Of a stretch of 64,000 bases of DNA, positions 9,821-21,800 are shown piece by piece. The notes under the pieces are model-generated. The model was not told the origin of the DNA and did no database searches. It worked only from the letters and a program-made list of their open reading frames with translations. Position numbers and translations under genes: made by a program. Within the stretch, counting starts at the first letter, position 1. Every line of letters begins with the position of its first letter. The DNA is from Hyposmocoma kahamanoa (lineage: Eukaryota > Arthropoda > Insecta > Lepidoptera > Cosmopterigidae). The stretch is from positions 21,194,350 to 21,258,349 of the forward strand of contig NW_020654810.1 in NCBI RefSeq assembly GCF_003589595.1, given 5' to 3'.

Positions 9821-12800
9821 CTGCGGACCACCACGGTTAGTCTGTCCCTTGACCGCCCTCAGCCCTCTGCTCTACAAGCGGGCCGCGCCCTCTGGACGAG
9901 ACAACTGCGTGAGCTCCGTCGCATGTCCGCTCACTCGCCTCGCCCACAGCGCACAGCACGCACCCATCGCCCGCTACATACCTTCACTGCTCTGCAACCT
10001 TCCTCAACCTTCCTTGCATCCGATAATATTTATTCCAATAGATACTGCTTCTAAACAAAACTTATTGAAGAAGTTTGCAGAGTGATGGCCTTTGATGACA
10101 TCTACCGAAATGAGGCGAGAGAGTGAGATGGTGCGAGTGAGTGCGGAAACGAGTGACGTAGCAGGACGTGTGACAAAGAGAGAACATGACATGACACCAT
10201 ATAAAGTTGACAAGTTAACGGTGAATGGCGTTATTATACGTGTATTTCTCATACGCACTGTCTCTGTTAACTTGGCAAAGCCACTAGAATAAACATTGCA
10301 AAATGTTTTTTTCATATATATATATTAATAGGCATTTTTGATAAATTTTTTATTATGTATAATATTTTTTTATTACCATTTTGCAACATTTTATTCTTAC
10401 ACAAAGTACGAAGCACAAAATGAAAATAATGTAAACTAAATGTAACATACAACATAATCCTTATATAAAAATGTAATGTTACTAACACCCACGAAAATAC
10501 AGTACTTAGTAGCCCTTTAGCCTTTGTTACATTTATAGTATCATTAAAATATTCTTTGATTTACATAATTTCGGTAACATTTACTTATAATTGAATACAG
10601 TTTTTATCCCAGAAATGACACAAAACAAGATGAAAAATAAATTCTAGAAGAAACAACCCAAAAACCCTATTTTATTACTAAACGAATTAAACCAAAACAT
10701 ATAAGCCAAATAATAGCACCACATTAACACAATGACATTAAAAAGAGCCACCCCACGTAGCGATGAGGAGTCGGTTAGAAAAGGCTTTATGTTCATGCGA
10801 TAAGAGTGAAAAAGATGTTGCGCGTTTCGCCTGTGACGAGTCGTATTGTAGACAATGTTTTTTTCGCCTTTATTCCATGAACATAATAATGCTTTTTCCT
10901 ACAGGTTCAAGCCAAGCCGTATAGATAGGCGTGGTGACTCTTTAAATAACAATTACATAGAAAACATTAAGTAGCGTTCACTGGCGACTGAAAGCCAAAC
11001 TCCGGCCATGACTAACGTGACCATACGTTCCGCTTTGAGTGGGATAGTCCCGCTTTTAGGTTTCGTGTCCCGCTGTCCCTAAAATACTTGAAAGTGTCCC
11101 GCTTTCACAAAACAGAACACACGAAACTTTGAAAATGGCCCGAAAGCGAAAAATATAAAAAACCAGCCAACTTTTAGACATTTTACACCACACTACACAA
11201 GATTAGTTGTTTTAAATTTTAGATCCATTAAACAATTTTATTTCTTTTTTTTCTCATTAAACATTTCGAAAGTATCATAAACAGGTGTCTCGCTCCGAGG
11301 GAAAAAATATGGTCCCGTTAGCCATGACACAAAAATAAAAATTGTTTGTTTCACAAAGTTGAAACGACACGCGCTAGTATTAGGCAGCACTACATGGTGC
11401 TACACTGATTAATAAATACTCTCTATACGCCCGTTGATACGTTCCAATTTTGTATTGACAAATATTAAAAAATCAAAATTTAGCGTAATAGGACGTAGTT
11501 TGTAGGTACCTCTAGATTCAATTTTCCATGAACGGCGGTTTAATAAAACTCTATATTTGAAATTTAAATTGATATTGTCAGTCATAAAATTCTGAGGTAT
11601 GACTAAAACTACGCTGTCATGGTGGCTACAGACCTGCCAATATGATGTGATCCAGAGTCTGGTACTATGCGTTGTCTTTATTTTTTTGTAACAAGTGATA
11701 ATTGTCGATTAAAATTCACATAGCACATTGCAGGCAGATCTGTGGGCACCGTAAATGTCAGTCTAGGGTCATTTTACACTTTAATATGCTTGAGTAACAC
11801 GTCCCAATTAAAAGCTTTCATGTTATTTTAAATTTGAACTCGCTTTTAGCGTGGTACGGTGCTGCAGTGTTATTACAGATAACGAAGATTGACCTCTTAA
11901 ATTGGTTGGAATTGTCGATGAGGTTTGGAGTTTATACATACCAGTTTTCTGCCTCCTGGAGCGATGGAGTCGATGTAGCCTCGAGTACGGAGGCGGAGGT
12001 GGCTCGGCTGGTGAAGACCCACATGACGACGGTGAGGAGTCCGAGGACGCAAGCATCACATCTAGCAGGTTTGCTCTCGCCTGGAATGTTCGTTTAAAAA
12101 AAATAGTTATCTTCAGAACGTCAAAGTCGTCCTTGGCGAATGGCTCGCGGATACACATTGTTGCCGTTTCGTGGGAAGAGTGAAGTTTCTCGTTACTTTT
12201 TTATTATCTGCGTCAGGTCCCAGTAAGTAGCTAATATTATTTTAATAGAGGGCTAACTGAAAAATTAAACAACATTTGCTTGCTATAAAACTTGTCTATT
12301 ATTTATTTTTTGTGTTATTGTTTCCAAATGATTGTCGACAAACCTTACCTTGGGATCACTGAAGTCAATATCCTTTTCAACGTGCACCCAGCCTGTGGGC
12401 GCCCACAACGCGCTGTCTTTGTGAGAATGGGTCTTCTCCACTTGATCTTTCACTTCAGAAACGGTCGGACCTTCGCTCTGTCGAATCATCCTGGAAAGTT
12501 ACAGAGGTGCCTTAGAGTTAAGTACTTTATATTTCCGAAGAAATTTCACATTTCACAAGAAATTTCAACGTAAAATAAAAGAAGATGAATCATCTTACCT
12601 ATTAAGTTCTTCAATGACATCTTTAGAAGTGGCAGCTTCATGGAAGCTCAACGTGTGCTCTTGTTTCACTATAATCGGTTCAGGCGCCGCTGGCGACAGC
12701 GCTGCCGCAGCTGAACTCCGCTCCGCTGCCACAGGAATCTTTGACTTGGTCTTATTCGGCGATGCCGGAGGCCTCTTCGCTCCCATCAGAGTAGGTATGC

Positions 12801-15800
12801 GACTCTTTTCACTTCTAATCTTCACTTGAATCACTTCTTTCTTATTACTTACTATCACAGTTTCAGCAGTAGAAGTGCTTGTCGTGTTCGATTCAGTCAT
12901 TTGAGGGGAACTCGTCTCCGGCGACGAAGTTTCCTCTTCTTCAGGGACGGTAACTAAAGCTCCCGTGCTTCTCCTGCAAGCACTCAGCACCTCGTCCACA
13001 AGGGACAACTCCGTCTCTGCAGCAGAGTACGGGAAGCTCGAAGATTTCATTAAACAGGGCTCCAAATCAATTCTCTCGTTGATCGGCCCTTGACCATTCA
13101 ACATAATATTGACAGTATTCTCTCTCAAAGCAGAATGTTCCATACTTCGACTAGATTCAATATCACACGGCCTCTCCTCTTTTGTTTGCGCTGAAGCCTG
13201 GTCATCAAAATCGGCTAAATGACTCATATCAATACTTCTGTTTATTTCGTTCTTCCTTTGAACTTTCAACAAATGATGTTCATCCATTTCATTTTCCGCG
13301 TTATCTAGTCGTGAAAATTCATCATAAAAATCTTCTGATTCTGCGTAAGGGTCTTCTCTCTCTATAAATCTTGGCGTCGATCGCGACTCAGATACTGTAT
13401 CGCAGTACTGAACGCGTAGCCGCTCTGCGTGTACGACATCACAAGAATCGTTTTCAGAAAAACTACCAAAGGAATCAGGCCTTTGTCTGTCTTCAGAAAC
13501 CTCGCTACGTGGCCCAACAGATTCATCGTCAAAATCAGCAGATGCGTAAGGAGGTGGTAGTTCTCGTATCTCTGAGACTGGCCGTGAAGACGTCGAGTCT
13601 GACTCTTCTCTGTCACGGCAATACTTTTGCTGTTCAGCGATGAAATTAAGAACATTTTGTAAAGCTTGCTCGCGATCCTGTAGTGCCATGGCTTGCACGT
13701 CATGAATTCGCAGGTGATTGCTTGTGTCTTGCGAAGGTATACCTCTGGATGAATTAGATGCTAAACTTTTGGTGCTTTCGTATTTGACAAGGCGATAAAA
13801 ATCGCGTGTGAAATCGAGTCCAACATTGGCGCAATCTCCATCCTCACTTAGCGCCGTACTTGACCTCTTGTCTTGGGCATCAGAAGCGTCTGACCATGAT
13901 CCACCGGGTGAATGTGTTCCTGAGCATTCCCAGCGTTTGTCAACAGCATCTGTATCATCTCCTATTCTACATTCATCAATTTCTACTGTAGCAAATCCGC
14001 AATCATTCCACAAACAGTCCCCAATCTCTTCTAATTCTAATGCGTCATCTTCTCTAATGCTAGGTAAAGTTGACAAGGAAATTTGACCAGGTGTTGTAAT
14101 TTCAGCAAAAGGAGATTGTCTATCTCTGAGATCTTCACACGAAAGCGATAGGCTCCAGTCTTCGACTTCTGCTCTATCGTATTCTAGATCGGCTAAATCT
14201 CTATGTCGCTGTTGTAGCGCAGACCTAGCGTCATCAAGTTCGAGCCAATGTTGAACGTAATCAGCATCAAATTGCGAACCGTCCGCGCGCTCATCCACTG
14301 TACTTCCCCACGAAACTCTTTCCGAGCTTGTTGTTGAAACGATTGCAGGTCTTCTTAGAGGTCTTTCCGGGGTTGCTTTTAGGTCTAAAAGTAAAACTCC
14401 TGAACTCGGTGTTGGTGTATCTAGGCAGCTTGTAGGACAGGTTGTGCCAGCTATAAGTTTTAGACAAAGATGAGAATCTGAAAAACTTCTGACGACGTGT
14501 TGGAAGGGTAAGACAGGTCGTGATGGTGGATAGCTGCCCCTGACACCTGCAAACGCAATTCCTATAGGGAAATAGATGTAGTCTGCATCAGAAGTCAGTA
14601 ATCTTGCATGACGACGTGATACTCCAGGATTTATGGAGACAATGGTTTGGTTGTCGGTCTCGTCTGAAGCTTCGTTAAGGTCTGGGAGGGCTCGATCAGC
14701 AGCGTGGTCGCTTTGCCGCGACGCGTCAGCCTGTACGTCGCTCGACATGGTGGAATAGCCTTCGTCTTTGGCGCCGCTCTCGGGTGATTCTGCACCAGCT
14801 TCGCCTACCTCACCGCTTTCTTCTTCTGTTACCTTTTCGTCGATTGTACCTGGTCATCATAATGATTAAGTTAATTAAAAACACATCTATAATCGGAAGA
14901 ACTAGTAATGACGTATCTACCTAATCGAAATACTTACCCCTTACAGGGTCTGGCTGAGGCACACTTAGGCTGAGAGTTGCAGGCCGTGCGGGTGGAGCCC
15001 ACAAAGTGGGGTCCACAGCTGATAGTGCCCGCGCCAGATTTGCTGGAGTCACTTCCAGGCCCTGTAAGAAGATAATGTGCGTTTTATTTAATTTTGCCTT
15101 TTAATTTAATTAATTGGTTTAAAGGTCAAGTAAAACATGAGGAGAAGCAGAAAGGTTGATGTCGATAATACCTTGAGCTCAGTCCAGATATCAGACAAGA
15201 TCTGATGTCGTCGTTTGTCGTCCTGGCAGAGGGGGTGCGGGTGAGGTACAGGCGGCGCGGGTGGCGGCGAGTCTCGGAACGAAACTAGAGATCCGCACGA
15301 TCCAACGTCTATCAGATGAACTGAAATACGCAAACCAGAGAACTGAGAAACCGTAAACTTCAATGGTTTCCACATATATCTTCCTTAGCCAGCAGATTAA
15401 GCTCTCCTGCATACGCAGTCCGTAGAATACGTGAGCTTACATGGGTAAGTAGCAACATGGTTGCTACTGCTAGACTAGTTTACTTTAGTTACTTCCATAA
15501 TATAATGTATACGCTATTGCTGTATAACGTACGCATAGTTGTGCCTTTTTCGTTAAGAGGGCAAAACAAGAGTCTAGATTCCACACAATTATGATTCAAA
15601 GTGTATCCATAGCATTTAAGTTTATTTGAAAAGAGCAATCCCTCTTCTTAGGGAGGTCAGCGTAGTGAACGAGCAGTAGCTTAAAAATGATGTTTTCAAG
15701 TCTAAAAATTTTACCTATGGAATAAATGATTATTTGACTGCTGAAGTGTTCGTTTGTCTGGTTACACTATTGAAGGTCATAGGTGCTGGTAAAAGCGCTT

Positions 15801-18800
15801 GGTGGTATACCTTGTAGATCACGCGGGTTATGCGGAGTATGAGGCGTGAGTGGCGTGTGCGGCGTGGCGGGGGACGGACGGGGTAGCGGTCGCAGCTGTC
15901 GCACGAGTAGGGCGCTCAGCGCGCGGTTCTGCGCCTCCAGCTCACGGACGCGTGCGCGCGCGCACCCCAGCTCTTCGCGCACGCTCTGCAATTAGAATCA
16001 AAATTGTTTATTTTTAATTCGATCATATTGCTATACTGCATCTGCCGCAACACGCAACTGCTACTCAGTCGGGGTGTGCGGCATAGTAGTACCATAGTAG
16101 AATAAGAACAAGTATGGTAACTTCATATTAAAAGTCGCAGCGCGACTTGTATGTGTGCGCGCCCGCCGCGCGCCTTGTACGGACGCACACATTTGCATAA
16201 CCTAAGGGTGCTCCAACGTTGCACAACAATGGTCGTCTCAACGCGCATTTCATTATTATGCGAATTTTTTTTTATAATAATAATAATAATAACGCACACA
16301 CTCAACATAGCCCCGCACTAGGGAAACCCTGTGTCGCGGGTGCCATGGACACACACATAGACAACCACAAATTACACCCAAACTCACGAGAGAAATAAAT
16401 GTAGGCCATACAAATATTTCTCCCGGCCCGGGAATCGAACCTGGGGCCTCTGCGTGGCAGTCCGGCATGGTAACCGTTCGGCCATGGAGGCAGTTAAACT
16501 TAATGTGTGCGTACGAACACGGTTGTAGACAACACATGCTACAAATTATTGTATTGTTACGCAGACATTATTTACACTGATGTAGTTTAGTACCTCAGCT
16601 CGAATTCAAATTTTTTCCCGCACTAATACGGTCGAGCGGCAGGGACACTGGCTTAATTTCTGAATTTATTTTTTTCAAACGTAATTAAAGCCGTTTGAAA
16701 AATGTGTATCGTATAGTATACGTGTTCTATTTACTTCAGTTGATACAAAAAAAAAATCATCGGTATATGTATAGTATCTATTGAATACTACTAATACTAT
16801 TGAATAATACTAATAATTAGTTTTTTTTTGTCTATCGTGAAAATTTTGTTTCTACACCACATAGTAATCAGTCTATATCCTCAATTTTACTGTCTATTTA
16901 TTCAAAGTGTTTGATTCAACACTTTCAGTGTTATGCAGAATCAACCAAAGCCAGTAGAGGTTGTATAGACTCTTAATAAGAAGCTGATTAAAACGTACAA
17001 TTAGTTTTATGAGTACAGTTTTAATGGCAAATCATAATATTAAAATTGTTACTTGGAAAAGCATTATAATTATTCTGGTTACAAATTATAAGAACTCCAA
17101 GCCATCGAGATTTAAATGTTAGTTTAAATACAGTAATTACAGTTAATATCAAAATATCCAGATATCTATTTATTACAAAGTTTGTGAAAGTAGAACCTTT
17201 TAAAACTCCCCCTTGACGCATCCCTCAGTTGTCTTCGAAATAAACGCGTATATTTTAATTATGCTTCATTAGTTAAATTAAATTCAAGTAAGGTAATTGA
17301 CGGGTGGTAATTACTAGGGGGAGAATAGAGATACTGTAAAACAGCAACACTGTAAGACGCGTCAGTATTGCCAAGTTTTAACAAGCTCTGAGATATGGTC
17401 GCGACGGACCGAGTTTGTTTATTAAAAGATTTACGAAGACTTCGCTGAATTAATTTCCAAGTTAATTAAGGGTTACTAAAATTAATTAAAGAGGTTACGG
17501 TTTTAGAGTGTTTTAGGATGTGAAAGTTATTTTGTGACAGATATTTTCTATCAAATGTTAAGATTTAATTTATAACGAAACGTAAGTTAGATACGTACAT
17601 TTAGAGAAGAAAAAATCTCATAATAATAATATTAATGGGCGTACACTTACACCAATTACCCATCTTTCGAATTAGGCACTTCCCAGTACCAAAGCAATGG
17701 AAGTCGTTCCAAGATACTAACCCATAACACCCAGTCACGAACCAATTTAGAAAAGTCAACTTCTCAAATCGGTCTTACTTACTGGGAATCAAACCTGGGA
17801 CTTTGTCGTCTAGCGACCACAGTGCATATAGTTGGGTCACCAAAGTCGTCATAAAGAGAAAGTACTAATCGAAATACCATAATCTCAGTACAGAGTACTA
17901 AAAAAACGGACCTCAAAAGTACGTGGAATTACGTCTATTTGCTAAGTTTCATTGAAATATCCCCTAGTTCGCCACTATACAGGACTTGATACTGGAGATA
18001 ATAAAAATAGGTTCTCACTACGACATTACCCAAAGTATATCGAGGGAAAAACGCATTGAATTGGAGAAATAGCAAAATCAACTAAATAATTGATAAAAGT
18101 AATTGCTCCTAAATTAAAGTTAGGCGCTATTTATAAAAATGAATCTTCATGCGTGAACAGCCACCCTTTGAGGTGGATGATTTTGATTCAAAATGAAATG
18201 GGACCACTATGGAAATACTCCCTTTCCAACAAAAAAAGAATCATGAAAATCGGTTCACAAATACCGGAGTTATCGCGTAACATACATACAAAAAAAACAA
18301 AAAAAAGAACATACAGACGAATTGAGAACCCCCTCCTTTTTTGAAGTCGGTTAAAAATTAAGTAAAGCACATTTATTTGTGAAGACATAGGTTATTACAG
18401 AAGTTGATATGTAACAAATAAGTATAATTATTAATACAAAGATCGAACACTCAGAATAAAATCCTTCGATCCGGCCAGATTCGAACCAACGCCTTCTAGC
18501 ATACCGTGCCAGACGCTATATCAACTAAGCCACGGAACGAAGTCACGAATTTTTCTATGAGCTTGCGCCGTATTTTTGTATTTGGTTTTTCAACGACTTT
18601 AGGATTGCCGATTTTAGGACTTTTTGCGTGTAAATATCTAATTCGGAGGATTTGGTCCCGGTTTTTGAATTCGGTGTATATGATATTACAAAAACTAAAT
18701 TTTACGGTAAGTCAATAGTTGTATGCAATATTTTGTATAATATGTGTTGTAACAACTAGAATATAATAACAATTTATTGGTTTTACAAGTATAGTCGATT

Positions 18801-21800
18801 ACGAGTAATATCAAAAAAAATATATATTTCCTGAATTCCGTGGCCGATTTTATGTCACCGAATTCAGAAAAGTTTCCACCGAAGTCGGAAAAAACTGCCC
18901 AGTAAAGTCATATTTTCTTTGAAAAGTAAGACTTTTATACGTTTTCATATAAATGTTTAGTTAATAATAGGGGTTAAAGTATGAAATTGCCGATTTGTAC
19001 TGAAAATCTAAATTGTTTATTTTTTAAATTTTTAACAAATTTATTTAATCAAAATAGTTGCCATTATTATCTATACATTGCTGCCATCTAATGGGAAGGT
19101 TATTAATGCCTTTGCGATAGAACTCCGACGATCTAGACTGCACAAACTGTGTGAAAGCATTTTGTACTGCCTCCTGGGAAGAAAACTTCTTGTCACGTAG
19201 ATAATTGTCCAAATCACGAAAAAAATGGTAGTCCGTTGGAGCAAGGTCTGGTGAATACGGAGGATGACGAATGGTTTCTAACTGCAGTTCCTGAAGGGTC
19301 AAAATGGTTTCTCGTGCTGTGTGAGGTCTCGCGTTGTCGTGGAGCAATAATGGTGAAGATCGATTCATGAGTCGGGGCTGTTTTACTGCTAGTTTTGTCA
19401 ACATGGTTCGGAGTTCGGCACAATAGACATCTGCCGTTATTGCTTGACCAGATCGGAGAAAACTATAGTGAATAACACCATGCTGAGACCACCAAACAGT
19501 TACCATTACCTTTTTATTGGTAAGTTTTGCTTTAGGACACTGTTGTGGCATTTGACCTGGGGTCAGCCATTGCATTTTTCTTTTCCGGTTATCATAAAGA
19601 ATCCACTTTTCATCACATGTTACAATTCGATCCAATATTCCTTCATTTCTGTACCGGTTCAACAAGGCAACACAAGTTTCAACACGCGTTTCTTTCTGCA
19701 GGTCAGTCAAATCACGAGGCACCCATTTTTCGTATTTTTTATTTTATTGATTTGACGCAAGTGAGTCAATATTGTGGGTAAGGTAACGTTAAACCATGCC
19801 GCTAATTCCTGGGTAGTTTGACTAGGATCGGCTTCCACTATCTGTCTTAATTCATCGTTATTCACCTGTGGTCTTCCTCGTGCCTCGTTCTTTAAGTCGA
19901 AATTTCCATCACGAAAGCGTTTAAACCAAAATCGCACTGTGAGTTCATTAGTAGACCCCTCTCCAAACGCAGCATTGATATTGCGTGCTGTTTCTGCCGC
20001 GTTAGTTCCGCGTCGGAACTCGTATTCAAAAATCACTCGAATTTTCGCAGTATCCATCTTTCTTGTCTAAATTGAATAACAAAAACAATTGAAAGTCGAT
20101 ATTCAAATGTTTCAAATTTAAAAAATAAAATCACAGAAACCATTTGAAAAAAGTTTCATTCGAAAACCTCAAACCATGAAGATTCTATGAAAATTCAAAG
20201 AACCTATTGCAATAAAACGGCAATTTCATACTTTAACCCCTAATATTATTGATTTTCACAATTTTATATTGCTACTTGTTTCTCAGTGAAAATGAATAAC
20301 GAAAATGAAAACAGGAAATAAAGATGAAGGAACGCGCTAGAAAAGCAAAGATAAAAAGCGTTCCAATTATATATGAAAGGTGATTTAAAGAAAAAGATAG
20401 ACAGAGGTATGCGAAGAAAAAGCGGAAGGAAATCGTCATGTATAAAAAGTTCAAGTTCCAAAAAAATGATTGCTTTTGTAGCTACAGACTGCGTTCTAAA
20501 TTTGTTTTTTGAAAGACATACGGAAATAATTTGTGTGATTGAACCATGATTGAACAAAGGCTGAACCTGCCAAACTGAAACCTGATTTTAATTAATAGTC
20601 TTAAGGTGAAATTAGCTTGTGTTTTTCTGGTCGATTTATAAATAAATTTTAGTTTTTAAAGCTTGATTTAATTTGTTCGTCATATTAGTAAATGTTTATG
20701 TAGATTACTGAATGTTTTTATTACCTTTAAATAATAACAATAGGATAAAATTATAAAAATTCCGACATCAGAGGATTCATGTCCAATTGTATTTCTATTA
20801 ACTACAGTTTTGTTGGTGATTTTTTATCTAAATTAAGTTACACATGTTATTTTTTCATACTCTGTATGTAAAAAGTATAAATCTCTGTATCTGTCCTGTT
20901 AAAGCTTTTCATACTCATTTTTTTATTTCACTCTGGATACAAATAATTTTAAATACATATTTAAAACTAAAAAATGAAGAGAAAAATATATTAATTCCAT
21001 ATGAAAGAGCGTAATTTATTTAGTTCTTTGGCTTATATATAAATATGAGTGTATCGAGCCTAAGTTACAACTCATGCGTTAACGGTTTTTCGCGACTCCT
21101 GTAAACTTGGAGTGTGGTTGGAATTGGACTGTGGTTCTACTGAAAACGGGTTCAAGTTTTTTGACTTGAATCCGTTTTCAGTAGAACCACAGACAAGTAA
21201 GCCTTTGTCCAGCCAAATAACAAGTGGAGTAGTTTCACAAAAAAATATATAAAAATTATGATCATGATATTAAACCTTCATTATCTTCTTAATCTTTATA
21301 TATATTCAACATGTTCACCTTTATCATAAAGCAATTAACGTCATCTCACAAATTCTATTTGATATATGTTCATCCCTATTGGTAATACATTAACTCCTCT
21401 ACATACAACGATATCCTATACTATATGCATACGTTTGTCACATCATAAGATATCCTAAGTAATTAGAGACGTTGCAGGGAGGATACGACCAAAGGGTTAC
21501 TTACGAATGGTAATATTACTTAATAGACTGTCGCGCTGTATCCATCATGTATCCAACATAGTTATTTATAAATTGAATTTAATTTAATGTAAGTAAACAT
21601 TCGTTACGAACAATTATATTTATTAGAATAAACAGAAAAATAGTTACAATACAGAAATAATATTCATTGTAATGAATGTATCAGTAAGCTTTACTACCAT
21701 CGTATATCATATCATTAGGTTTAGACCTAAGAGGAAACTCGTACGTATAAATGAGTCCTAAGGCTCTTCCACATAAACACGATACGCCGCTGCGTCGTCT

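Larger units (their letters stand above)
15986..18089. other. intron 2-3 of NCKAP5-type gene, first part
   Basis: No exon was found. It holds a family A SINE (16275-16490), the inverted partner of the 5770-6250 repeat, and at about 17790-17835 a B-box-like GGGAATCAAACCTGGGAC segment that may be a decayed tRNA-like SINE. A GC-rich patch at 16140-16190 has no recognised feature. Confidence 0.55.

Noticed and set aside
9517..9834. 105-codon minus frame rich in Arg/Pro/His
   Set aside because: Out of frame with exon 9. The correct frame is fixed by the phase of exon 8 and gives a normal C-terminus and stop.
12614..13643. Plus-strand frames opposite the large NCKAP5 exon
   Set aside because: They are shadows of the minus-strand coding exon, without their own splice or domain support.
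18090..18344. 84-codon plus frame
   Set aside because: It lies wholly within a dispersed repeat with a second, frame-broken copy at 57720-58047.
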